This document shows positions 1-7,818 of a stretch of 64,000 nucleotides of DNA, one piece after another. The first letter of the stretch is position 1; every line of letters begins with the position of its first letter. Source of the DNA: an uncultured Myxococcales bacterium (GTDB taxonomy: Bacteria > Myxococcota_A > UBA9042); contig CAIMLR010000047.1 of assembly GCA_903842345.1 (NCBI GenBank), forward strand, positions 1-64,000, written 5' to 3'. The notes under the pieces were generated by a model, which saw only the letters and a program-made list of their open reading frames with translations, had not been told where the DNA came from and did not search any database. A program made the translations under genes and the position numbers.

Positions 1-392
1 CCGCCGCCGCCGCTGCCGCCACGACCGCCGAAGCTGCGACCACCGCCGCCGCTGCGCTCGCCGTAGCCGCCGCCGCCGCTGCGCTCACCGCCGCCGCCGA
101 AGCCGCCGCGATCACCGCCGCCGCCGCCGCCGCCCGGACGCGGAGCGCGCTCGAGGGCTTCGCTGACCTTGACGGTACGACCGTCAATGGCCTTGCCGTC
201 CATCGAGGTGATGGCGGTGGTGGCTTCAGCGTCATTCGACATGGTCACGAAACCGAATCCGCGCGAGCGGCCCGTCTCCCGATCCTTGATGACTTTCGCG
301 TCCGCGACCGCACCGTACTGCTCAAACGCCGCGCGCAAGGACGCGTCTTCCGTATTCCAACTCAAGCCGCCCACAAACAGTTTCTTACCCAT
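1..392 (-). CDS. RRM-domain RNA-binding protein with glycine-rich tail (3' end cut by window edge)
   Basis: The protein begins MGKKLFVGGLSW. RNP2 (KLFVGGL) and RNP1 (RGFGFVTM) are both present, so this is a single RNA-recognition motif of about 80 residues binding single-stranded RNA. A Gly/Arg/Ser-rich tail (runs of G, GERSGGGG, FGGRGG) follows; no stop occurs before base 1, so the C-terminus is missing. The architecture matches the cold-inducible RbpA/Rbp family of cyanobacteria and proteobacteria, small RNA chaperones. The upstream stretch (393-645) has a long A/T-rich patch around 530-575, which would fit a long leader, but I see no defined thermosensor. The DNA of the tail is a CCG/CGC microsatellite-like repeat and may vary in length. 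Confidence 0.9.
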   Translation of the reverse strand, partial: MGKKLFVGGLSWNTEDASLRAAFEQYGAVADAKVIKDRETGRSRGFGFVTMSNDAEATTAITSMDGKAIDGRTVKVSEALERAPRPGGGGGGGDRGGFGGGGERSGGGGYGERSGGGGRSFGGRGGSGGG

Positions 393-645
393 CGAATCTT
401 CTCTCTTACCGGGGCATGTGCCCCACTCTCGCCGGGGCTTGGTCTGAGTTCATGCCCGCGTATGCAGGCAGTGCCTCAGGCTTGCGCCCGTCTTGTCTCC
501 CCCGCAACAACCAGTTTGCTCCAGAGGTACGACAAAAATAGCAGAAGATCCCGGTCTTGGGAAGCTTTTTCTTTTTGCGGTATTTGCTGGCGCGCAGACC
601 GGCGACAAATCGCCCGACCGGCCTGCCGCGTCGCTGAATGCGACG

Positions 646-1416
646 CTACTTGGGCGCCATGCGCAGTGCGCCGTCCAGACGAATGACTTCGCCGTTCAGC
701 ATCGGGTTCTCGACGATGTGCTGCGCGAGCATCGCGTACTCGCTCGGATCGCCCAGACGCGACGGGAACGGCACGGTCTTGGACAGCTCGTTTTGCACCT
801 GCTCGGGCAAGCTCGCGAGCATCGGCGTCTTGAACAGGCCGGGGGCAATCGTGCAAATGCGGATGCCAAAGCCGGAGAGGTCGCGGGCGATGGGCAGGGT
901 CATCGCCGCGATGGCGCCCTTGGACGCCGCGTACGCCGCCTGGCCGATCTGGCCGTCAAACGCGGCGACGCTGGCGGTGTCGACGATCACGCCGCGCTCG
1001 CCGTCTGGACCGGCTTCCGTTTCCGCAAGGCGCGCGGCGACGAGGCGAATGATGTTGAACGTGCCCGCGACGTTGACGTTGAGCACGCGCTGGAAGGTGG
1101 CCAGATCGTGGGCGCCCTTCTTGGACACCGTGCGCGCAGCGACGGCGATTCCGGCGCAGTTGATCGCGACGTTGATCGGCTTGCCAAAAGCGGCTTCACC
1201 GGCGGCGATGGCGGCGAGGACATCGGCTTCGCTCGTCACGTCGGTCGGACAGAAGATCGCGTTCTTGCCGAGTTCGGCCGCGACGCTCGCGCCAGCGCTG
1301 GACGGCAAGTCGCAAATCACGACGTGCGCGCCGGCTTGGGCGAAACGGGTTGCAGTGGCACGTCCAAGACCGGAAGCGCCGCCAGTGACAAGGGCGATGG
1401 CGTTTTGCAGTTGCAT
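646..1416 (-). CDS. Short-chain dehydrogenase, 3-hydroxyacyl-CoA dehydrogenase type 2-like
   Basis: A 256-residue classical SDR. The NAD-binding TGGASGLG motif is at residues 11-18, followed by the NCAG motif and the catalytic Ser and Tyr-x3-Lys (YAASK). The start [15 protein letters not shown] and overall pattern resemble human HSD17B10 / bacterial 3-hydroxyacyl-CoA dehydrogenase type 2, which oxidises short-chain 3-hydroxyacyl-CoA in beta-oxidation. The substrate is inferred. I chose the ATG at 1416 because GGGAGG lies about 6 bases upstream; an upstream in-frame extension to 1497 has no homology-like sequence. It is a cytosolic enzyme with no signal peptide. A hairpin (629-645) follows the stop but lacks a T tract. 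The upstream neighbour is a radical SAM gene on the same strand, 97 bp away. Confidence 0.92.
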   Translation of the reverse strand: MQLQNAIALVTGGASGLGRATATRFAQAGAHVVICDLPSSAGASVAAELGKNAIFCPTDVTSEADVLAAIAAGEAAFGKPINVAINCAGIAVAARTVSKKGAHDLATFQRVLNVNVAGTFNIIRLVAARLAETEAGPDGERGVIVDTASVAAFDGQIGQAAYAASKGAIAAMTLPIARDLSGFGIRICTIAPGLFKTPMLASLPEQVQNELSKTVPFPSRLGDPSEYAMLAQHIVENPMLNGEVIRLDGALRMAPK

Positions 1417-1512
1417 GGTGAACCTCCCGCCGGAGTGTCTCCGGGGCGGCGGGAACTTGGCAGAAGCGGCGGCGGGATGCAACGGGCTGACGCGCAAGAA
1501 TTGTGCAGCGCG

Positions 1513-2598
1513 TCAAAACAGCCGCAGTTGGCCCTTCTGCGGCGGGCGGAAGTGGTGCGTGGCCAGCTGCCGCTCGCCGCGGTCCAGTCCAAGTCGGCGG
1601 ACCGCCGTGGCAAAACGCTGTTCAATCAACGCCGCGTACGCGCCTTGACCGCGCATCCGCACGCCAAAATCGCTGCTCCGCTCCGGTCCCGATCGCGTGT
1701 TGTCGACAAGCCCCAGCACGTGTCCCGCCTTGCCCGGCGCGTGCACCTGCAGCCAATCGCTGAACAGCGCCCGCACTTCATGCGGCAGCCGCAGCAACGT
1801 GTAGCTCGCCAACTGCGCCCCCGCCTCCTTTGCCCGCTGGAGGATCGCCTCCAGTTCGTGGTCGTTCAGGCCCGGAATCATCGGCGAGGCCATCACGCAC
1901 ACCGGCACGCCCGCCCGTGCCAGCCCCGCGATCGCCTCCAGCCGCCGCTCCGGCGTCGGTGCGCGCGGCTCCAGCTTGCGGGCGAGCGCGCGATCGAGCG
2001 TCGTCACGGTCACTTGCACCATCCCCAGATCCCGCTGCGCCAGCTCCTGCCACAGGTCCACATCGCGCAGCACCAGCGCGGACTTGGTGATCACGCCCGC
2101 CGGATGGCCGCATTCCACAAGCACTTCCAGGATTTGGCGGGTGATGCGGTGCTCGCGCTCGATGGGCTGATACGCGTCCGTATTCACGCCGATCACGATC
2201 TTCCCGGGCTTGTAGCTCTTCTTGGCCAGCTCAGCGCGCAACAGGTCGGCGGCGTTGACCTTGGCGAACAGCCGCGTCTCAAAGTCCAGGCCGGCCGATA
2301 GCCCAAGGTAGCCGTGGCTCGGCCGGGCGTAACAGTAGCTGCAGCCGTGTTCGCAGCCGCGGTACGGGTTGATCGAGCGGTCAAACGGGATGTCCGGCGA
2401 GTCGTTGTAGCTGAGGATGGACTTGGCGCGCTCGGGCGCGACGACGGTCTTGACGCGGCCCGCGTCGTCATCCAGCGAGCCCCAGCCGTCGTCAAAAGCG
2501 ATGGACTCAAACGCCTCGAACCGACCGGCGGGATTGCTGACCGCACCGCGTCCGTGTTGGGCGCTTGGCGTGTCAGGTCTGTCAATGCGTCGCGCCAT
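1513..2598 (-). CDS. PA0069-family radical SAM protein
   Basis: A 361-residue radical SAM enzyme. The [4Fe-4S] motif is CEHGCSYCYA (Cx3Cx2C) near residue 82, in the context NPYRGCEHGC typical of the PA0069 / spore-photoproduct-lyase-like group (Rv2578c family). Later conserved strands include ITKSALVLRD and MASPMIPGLND. Members are widespread single-gene proteins of unknown substrate; a DNA- or nucleotide-related role has been suggested by distant similarity to SplB, but nothing here proves it. The start is the ATG at 2598, with no strong Shine-Dalgarno. It lies upstream of the SDR on the same strand with a 97-bp gap, so co-transcription is possible. Confidence 0.88.
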   Translation of the reverse strand: MARRIDRPDTPSAQHGRGAVSNPAGRFEAFESIAFDDGWGSLDDDAGRVKTVVAPERAKSILSYNDSPDIPFDRSINPYRGCEHGCSYCYARPSHGYLGLSAGLDFETRLFAKVNAADLLRAELAKKSYKPGKIVIGVNTDAYQPIEREHRITRQILEVLVECGHPAGVITKSALVLRDVDLWQELAQRDLGMVQVTVTTLDRALARKLEPRAPTPERRLEAIAGLARAGVPVCVMASPMIPGLNDHELEAILQRAKEAGAQLASYTLLRLPHEVRALFSDWLQVHAPGKAGHVLGLVDNTRSGPERSSDFGVRMRGQGAYAALIEQRFATAVRRLGLDRGERQLATHHFRPPQKGQLRLF

Positions 2599-2722
2599 GC
2601 TGCCGAGGATGGCCGATCGGCAGCACGGCGCGCAACAGCAATTCGTTGCCCTTCAACCCTGCGCGTTGCCCGAAGTGTGGGAGCACGGCGGCCAGGCTGG
2701 GTGTCTGATACCGAACCGCACG

Positions 2723-3049
2723 CTAAACGGGCTTGGCCGCAGCGCGCTTCCGCGCTTTCGCGTGGCCGAGGAGCAGCCAACCGAGCGCGCCTGCCGTTAC
2801 GGCTGCGGAGACTGGCAGCGCCATGTCCACCAAGCCGGGCGTGAACTTCTGGACCAACTGTTCCTTGGCGGTGTCGCCAAAATCCGCATCGTGTTCGACA
2901 ACGGTGATCTGGTAGGCCGTCTGGTAGAACCAGCTCCGGCTGCCCAGCGGCACTTGCGACCACATCGTGTACCAGGTGCCGAAGATCGCGAGGTCCGCGA
3001 GGATCACAACGATTAGGGCTCGTTTCAGCCGAGTTTTGGCAGCATCCAT
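2723..3049 (-). CDS. Small two-helix membrane protein of unknown function
   Basis: 108 residues with a basic N-terminus, one hydrophobic helix near residues 11-28 (ALIVVILADLAIFGTWY) and a second near 76-95 (LPVSAAVTAGALGWLLLG), ending in a basic tail. The loop of about 45 residues between the helices contains WFYQTAYQITVVEH. I do not recognise a family. The Shine-Dalgarno AGGAGG lies 6 bases before the ATG, which supports translation. It is the last gene of a minus-strand group with the YceI, heme-barrel and tandem-Rieske genes, 37 bp after the YceI stop, so it may be an inner-membrane part of that cluster. Confidence 0.7.
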   Translation of the reverse strand: MDAAKTRLKRALIVVILADLAIFGTWYTMWSQVPLGSRSWFYQTAYQITVVEHDADFGDTAKEQLVQKFTPGLVDMALPVSAAVTAGALGWLLLGHAKARKRAAAKPV

Positions 3050-3086
3050 GGCGCCTCCTGTGGGTAAGTTGGGATGACCGGGGTGA

Positions 3087-3701
3087 CTACTTCGCCGCGG
3101 CGAACAGCGTGCATTTCACGGTGACGATCGCGGAGACCTTGTCGCCGACCGTGCCCGCGCTGCCCTTGATGCCGTATTCCAGCAGCGGCACTTTCAGGTC
3201 GGTCGTCACTTTGACCATGTTCTTCTCCGCCGAGTAGACGATTTCCACCGGCGCGGTGACGTCCTTGGTCACGCCGGCAAGCGTGAACTTGCCGTGGGCC
3301 TTGCCAGTCGCCTTGTTGCCGGTGACCTTGAGGTCGCTGACGTTGGCGATGGCGAACGTGATGGTCGGGTGCGCCGCGGCGTTCAACCATTCCGGCTTGC
3401 GCATGTGGTCGTCGCGCATCGCGTTGCCGGATTCCATCTTGGCGACGGGAACGGTGATGGTGCCGCTCGTGCCTTCCGGCGCCGCCGCGTCCGAGATGGA
3501 GAAGGAGCCGGTGATGCCCTTGGCGATGCCGCCGACTTTCTCCGCCGCGGTGTCGGCGTTGAACGAGAACTGCGACTTGGCCGCGTCCACTTCAAACTTC
3601 AGCGGTCCCGTCTTGCCGGTGAACGGCGAGTCAGCGAACGCGGGCAGGGCGACGAGGGAAGCCACGACGGTGGCGAGCGAGATAAGGAAACGGTTCTTCA
3701 T
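3087..3701 (-). CDS. YceI-family periplasmic isoprenoid-binding protein
   Basis: 204 residues with a Sec signal peptide (cleavage after LPAFA, residues 19-23). The YceI/lipocalin-like barrel signature follows: KFEVDAAKSQFSF near the start, GSFSISDA, then MRDDHMRKPEWLNAAAHPTITF and the later GVTKDVTAPVEI. YceI proteins bind long polyisoprenoids, including quinone-like molecules, in the periplasm. A strong CAGGAG lies just before the ATG. It lies 87 bp downstream of the heme-barrel gene stop and upstream of a small membrane protein. In this context a role as a periplasmic quinone or isoprenoid carrier is attractive, but that is inference. Confidence 0.92.
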   Translation of the reverse strand: MKNRFLISLATVVASLVALPAFADSPFTGKTGPLKFEVDAAKSQFSFNADTAAEKVGGIAKGITGSFSISDAAAPEGTSGTITVPVAKMESGNAMRDDHMRKPEWLNAAAHPTITFAIANVSDLKVTGNKATGKAHGKFTLAGVTKDVTAPVEIVYSAEKNMVKVTTDLKVPLLEYGIKGSAGTVGDKVSAIVTVKCTLFAAAK

Positions 3702-3788
3702 GATTTTCTCCTGAGAAATGGAGCATTGCGCTCCTTGGTGATTGAACGCCGGGACGGTGCGGAAGATTCACCGCCCAGCAGGCAGCAG

Positions 3789-5114
3789 CTAGTAGAACAA
3801 GTGAATCTGCAGCGTGTACTGGGCCATGCGATAGGCCGTCGTGTCGAGGAAGCGGTATTCCGGCCGCAGCTCAATCATCGGGAACGGAATCCACTGGACG
3901 CCAGCGACAACGGCCTGCGCGTCCGTGATCTTCCCGGAGTCAGCCTCCGCGTGCGACGTTTCATACCGCGCTTCAAGCGCCAGCCACGGCTTGACGGGAT
4001 AGTCCGCCTGCACCATCCACGCATAGCGGCTGAGCGCCAGGGTATCGTCGCGCGAGTGCGTCGCTTCCGCGAACACGGAGCCCCAGTACGTCTTGCCGAC
4101 GCCAAAATGCGCGCCTTCAATCGCGAAGTTGGGCGTGTACATCGCCGACGCGCCCGCCCAGAAATTCATGCCCACGCTGTCAATGCGCGGCCAAAAGGTC
4201 ACGCGCGCGCTCGCCAGCGGCTTTGCGGCGGCGTCAGTCTTGTTCTGGGACGCCATCGTGCCAAACCGCGCTTCGCTGAAGTTGCGCGGCCAATACGCGC
4301 CCGCGTCGATCGACAGCCAATGCAGGCCTTCCCAGTTCACTTCACCGCCCAGGTCGTTGTAGAACGCCGGGAGCACGGGTTGGCGCAGATTGGCCGCGCT
4401 GCCGTGAATCAGCATCGTGTGATCGTCGTGGCGGATGCCAAAACTGGGTTGCACCATGCCGACGCGCACGCTCGGCAGCCCGACTGGCGGTTCGGCGACA
4501 GCCGGCGCTTCCGGCGGCGGGGCGTCAAAGTCGTCGGCACCGGCTGCACCCTCGGCAGGTTCGGCGGCCTTGGTTTCAACAACCGCGGGGGCGGAGCGCT
4601 CCGGAGCCCAGCGGATCCAGCCGTCAAAATTGGATTGGCCAGGGTAAATGCTGGATCCCATCACCGTCTGATAATAAACACCCGCGAGATTCACGCTCGC
4701 CGTCGCTGAGACCGTCTTGACGATTTTCAGGTCCGCCGCGGGCGTCATCTGCATCGGCACCCACATGCGATCCGGCACCGTCGTGATGCCGGCGTCATTG
4801 ATGACGGGCCGGCCCAAGCGCGCTTCCTGGATGCGCAAGTCCCCGCCGAGGGTCAACCTGCCATCAAAAAACGTGTTGCTCTCCGCCTCATGGACTTTTT
4901 TCAGGCCGAGCTTGTCCCACGTGACCATGCCGGAGCTGGTCGTGTTCATCATGTACCAGCCGGAATTGCTGCGCAGTCCGCCGCCTTGCGGATTGACGTG
5001 ACAGTTGGAGCAGCGCGAGCCGGCGTCCAGGGTAAACCGCGGCAAAGCCTGCGCGGGCAGGGCGATCGCGACGAGCGCGACAACAAAGAGCGACTGCAAG
5101 AGGCGCTTGAACAT
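3789..5114 (-). CDS. Predicted outer-membrane beta-barrel protein with an N-terminal CxxCH heme motif
   Basis: 441 residues. A signal peptide ends around AQA (residue 23). It is followed by a single c-type heme motif CSNCH (residues 35-39) in the context NPQGGGLRSN, a signature I associate with monoheme segments at the head of outer-membrane proteins. From about residue 85 the sequence is amphipathic and strand-like, interrupted by a Pro/Ala/Glu-rich insert around residues 180-215, and it ends in an aromatic LQIHLFY typical of barrel C-termini. AGGAGG lies before the ATG. The gene starts 17 bp after the tandem-Rieske gene. A heme-tethered porin that passes electrons across the outer membrane is possible but unproven; no named family was recognised with certainty. 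Confidence 0.75.
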   Translation of the reverse strand: MFKRLLQSLFVVALVAIALPAQALPRFTLDAGSRCSNCHVNPQGGGLRSNSGWYMMNTTSSGMVTWDKLGLKKVHEAESNTFFDGRLTLGGDLRIQEARLGRPVINDAGITTVPDRMWVPMQMTPAADLKIVKTVSATASVNLAGVYYQTVMGSSIYPGQSNFDGWIRWAPERSAPAVVETKAAEPAEGAAGADDFDAPPPEAPAVAEPPVGLPSVRVGMVQPSFGIRHDDHTMLIHGSAANLRQPVLPAFYNDLGGEVNWEGLHWLSIDAGAYWPRNFSEARFGTMASQNKTDAAAKPLASARVTFWPRIDSVGMNFWAGASAMYTPNFAIEGAHFGVGKTYWGSVFAEATHSRDDTLALSRYAWMVQADYPVKPWLALEARYETSHAEADSGKITDAQAVVAGVQWIPFPMIELRPEYRFLDTTAYRMAQYTLQIHLFY

Positions 5115-5131
5115 CTGAACCTCCTGCGTCC

Positions 5132-5974
5132 TCAGACGGAAACCGAGCCTTTGCCGGTGGTGCTGTCAAACGTGACGCTGTAGCTCTTGAGCGATTTGCC
5201 CTTGGCCGGTCCGGACGTGCACATGCCCGTCGCATCGAATTTCGAGTTGTGCAGGTTGCAGGTCAACGTGCTCGTCGGCGCGTCGTAGCTGCCTTGCTGA
5301 TCGGGCGCCAGATCCGCCTGCGCGTGCGGGCAGAGCCGGGAGAACGCCAACACGGTCTTGTCCGCGGAGCGCACCAACAAGATGGAGACGGAGCCGGAAT
5401 CGAGACCGACCATGCCGCCGACCGTCGCGAGCGCCGAGAATTGCGCTTGCGTCGTGTCAAAGTCGAGCGACGTGCCGAGCGAAACGGCGCCTTTGCCCGT
5501 CGTCGCGTCAAACGTCACGCTGTAGGTCTTGAGCGACTTGCCCTTGGCCGGGCCAGAGGTGCACGCGCCGGTCGCGTCGAACTTGGAGTTGTGCAGATTG
5601 CAGGTCAACGTGCTCGTGGGCGCGTCATAGGTGCCTTGCTGGTCGGGCGCGAGATCCGCCTGCGCGTGCGGGCAGAGGCGAGAGAAGGCCGCGACTTTGT
5701 CTGCCGCCGTGCGGATCAGCAAAAGCTGCGTGGAGCCCGAGTCGACGCCGACCATGCCGCCGACGGTCGCCAGCGCGGCGAAGGTCGCCTGATTGACGTC
5801 AAAGTCGAGGGAACTGCCGCTCGCGGTGACTTTGACGGTGGCAAATTCTCCTGGCCACTGCGTGTTGCAGGCGGACAAGACCGCCATCCCCGTGATTGAA
5901 AAGCTGGTTTGCAGAAAGCTGCGACGACTTGGCAGAAGTTGTGCCAAGTCAGGGTGCGAGAGATTTTTTGACAT
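5132..5974 (-). CDS. Tat-type lipoprotein with two tandem Rieske [2Fe-2S] domains
   Basis: 280 residues from the ATG at 5974. The signal SRRSFLQ (residues 16-22) is a twin-arginine motif, followed by a lipobox with Cys36 (VLSAC). Two Rieske modules repeat with a period of 114 residues: ligands C101/H103 and C125/H128, then C215/H217 and C239/H242. Each has CPH then CNLH separated by 21 residues, slightly longer than the usual 15-17, plus one extra Cys (138 and 252). The two copies are nearly identical. Tat export is expected for a pre-folded Fe-S protein. A longer reading frame to 6130 exists, but its extra residues look non-coding. It is first in the redox cluster, 17 bp before the heme-barrel gene. 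The partner is unknown. Confidence 0.88.
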   Translation of the reverse strand: MSKNLSHPDLAQLLPSRRSFLQTSFSITGMAVLSACNTQWPGEFATVKVTASGSSLDFDVNQATFAALATVGGMVGVDSGSTQLLLIRTAADKVAAFSRLCPHAQADLAPDQQGTYDAPTSTLTCNLHNSKFDATGACTSGPAKGKSLKTYSVTFDATTGKGAVSLGTSLDFDTTQAQFSALATVGGMVGLDSGSVSILLVRSADKTVLAFSRLCPHAQADLAPDQQGSYDAPTSTLTCNLHNSKFDATGMCTSGPAKGKSLKSYSVTFDSTTGKGSVSV

Positions 5975-6161
5975 GAGCTGGCCAGTTTTGGCGAGAGAGC
6001 GCCGGGTGGGACTGTCGGAATGCGCGACGTGTTGCGATTGCGAACACATTCGACTCGACGTTGGCAAATCTCGATCGGCAATGCAACCAGCCCCGACGCG
6101 TTGCATTGCACAGCGCTCACATAAAAACACATTTCACGGATTTGTCCATGGGCGGTGCGGA

Positions 6162-7628
6162 CTATTCCGGGTCATGCGGCAAGGAGCCGCGGAGGCTGCG
6201 CAGGAACACAAAAGGCGTCTCGTAGAGAAAGTTGGAGACCCGCGAAGTGTAGATGTCCGCATGGTGTTCGATCTGCCGCGCCAGCAAGCTCTTGTCATTG
6301 CCTGTTCGCATGAGGAGGCCCCAATGGCGGTTGTGAATCTGGCCCGCCGCGGCCACCATCGGTGCGACACGGGCGTCGAGCGCAATCATCCTTTCGCGCA
6401 AATCGTTCATCGCTTCGGTCGTCGCGGCCACGGTCGTCAGGATCGGCCCGTAGCCCAAACGCTGGCGCTGGCGCTGGGCCCGCAGCTGCGAGAACTGGAA
6501 CTCCAACGCCCCCTTCTCGGCCATCAGCGCGTCGATCTGCTTCTGCTTCGGGGCCCACTTGAGCTGCGCCTCCAATTCAGCCTCCAACTCCCGCAAAATC
6601 AGCGCCGTACGCCACTGTTGCAGCTTCTTGGAGTTCAGCACGTCCGTCAGCATGTGATCGCCCACGTACATGATCTGATCGCCGTCCACGCCCAGCGTCT
6701 TTTCCAGGCGATCCGCGTTGCCGCCAAAGTAGACCTTGCCCACTTGCAGATCGCCCTCTGCGAGCCGCAGCATCCCGGTATCCTCCATCACCTCAAACAT
6801 CAGCGCCTGCGCCGAAAAGAAGCCCGGCTTGCGCGCGGAAACGACGACGTAGGAGAACAGGTCGCGCCAGGTCTGGCCCTCGGGGAGGAACCGGTCAAAG
6901 GCGTAGGACATCATCGCCTGCGTGTACGACCACTCGGAGTTGGTGATCAGCAGCAGCTTCTTGCCCGCCTCCCGCTGATCCACGAGCGCCAACGGCAGCT
7001 CCTCGTCGATCGCGACGTAGCGATCGGGATCCGCGAGGATCTCCGCCTTCAGCTCGCCTTCCACGTGCGCGCGGTCCAGCGTGAACCGCACGCGCCGGTA
7101 CAGCGCCTCATACCCGAGCGTTTCCGGCAGCAGGCGCTGGTCCAGCAACTCCACGAGCTGCGCGAACATGCAGCCTTCCGAGACTTCAAACAGGGTATTC
7201 AGGAACACGTACCGCGCGCTGTCCGCGAGGTCCACGAGCGTGCGACCATAGGACTGCCGCTGCTCGTCCATCGTCAGCATGCGCGTGCCGTGCATCGACT
7301 GCTTGATGTAGCCAAAGCGGTTGACCTTGAGGATATTGCCCAGCTGCTTGTCGATCACCAACCCGCGCTGCACGCGATCGGGCTCAAAAACCAGGTGTTC
7401 CACCGGCCAACCCTGGGCGAGCAAGCGCTGGCGCAGGTGGGCATACGCGCGACCTTCCCACTCGTCCGCGTGGTAGTGAATCAGCGTGTAGTCCATGTCG
7501 TAGCCGATGACCTTGATCGACCGCAGGTTCAGCGTGCGGTTGCAAAACAGCCGGCGCAGCGGCGGCGGTGCGGTCAGCAAGCCGTGGGCAGAGTCCGGAT
7601 CAGGCGGCAGGACGAGCTGGTCGGTCAT
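6162..7628 (-). CDS. HAD-IG family 5'-nucleotidase
   Basis: 488 residues from the ATG at 7628 (GGAG a few bases upstream). HAD motif I is YDMDYTLIHY with the DxD nucleophile pair near residue 36; later motifs include LLLITNSEWSY (motif II, LxxxTNS) and YVGDHMLTDV (motif IV, GDH). Length and motif order match the cytosolic purine 5'-nucleotidase / HAD-IG group (related to eukaryotic NT5C2), which hydrolyses IMP/GMP-like monophosphates. A coiled-coil, Arg/Gln-rich segment lies at about residues 360-420. The open frame continues to 8336 without a start or homology and was not used. No neighbour is functionally linked; the giant lipoprotein gene is divergent. Confidence 0.9.
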   Translation of the reverse strand: MTDQLVLPPDPDSAHGLLTAPPPLRRLFCNRTLNLRSIKVIGYDMDYTLIHYHADEWEGRAYAHLRQRLLAQGWPVEHLVFEPDRVQRGLVIDKQLGNILKVNRFGYIKQSMHGTRMLTMDEQRQSYGRTLVDLADSARYVFLNTLFEVSEGCMFAQLVELLDQRLLPETLGYEALYRRVRFTLDRAHVEGELKAEILADPDRYVAIDEELPLALVDQREAGKKLLLITNSEWSYTQAMMSYAFDRFLPEGQTWRDLFSYVVVSARKPGFFSAQALMFEVMEDTGMLRLAEGDLQVGKVYFGGNADRLEKTLGVDGDQIMYVGDHMLTDVLNSKKLQQWRTALILRELEAELEAQLKWAPKQKQIDALMAEKGALEFQFSQLRAQRQRQRLGYGPILTTVAATTEAMNDLRERMIALDARVAPMVAAAGQIHNRHWGLLMRTGNDKSLLARQIEHHADIYTSRVSNFLYETPFVFLRSLRGSLPHDPE

Positions 7629-7818
7629 GGGACGCTCCGCGCAGGAATTGCGCGCCTGCAGTGTGCCACGCGCCCGGAGCAGGGCAAGCGTCCGCGAGAG
7701 TGTAAAGAACTGTGAAGCTTGTGCGAAGTTCTGGGCGACAATCGATAGGCTTTGGACCGATGCAACGGCGTACGGCAGATTGCTGGGACGGTTCAGCGTC
7801 ATGATTTGCGGGGGAAAG

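Noticed and set aside
629-645. 6-bp hairpin after the SDR stop as a terminator
   Set aside because: Too short and no T run on the transcribed strand; may be chance.
493-2301. 600-codon plus-strand open frame over the SDR and radical SAM genes
   Set aside because: Antisense to two clear enzymes; low-complexity Arg/Ala translation.
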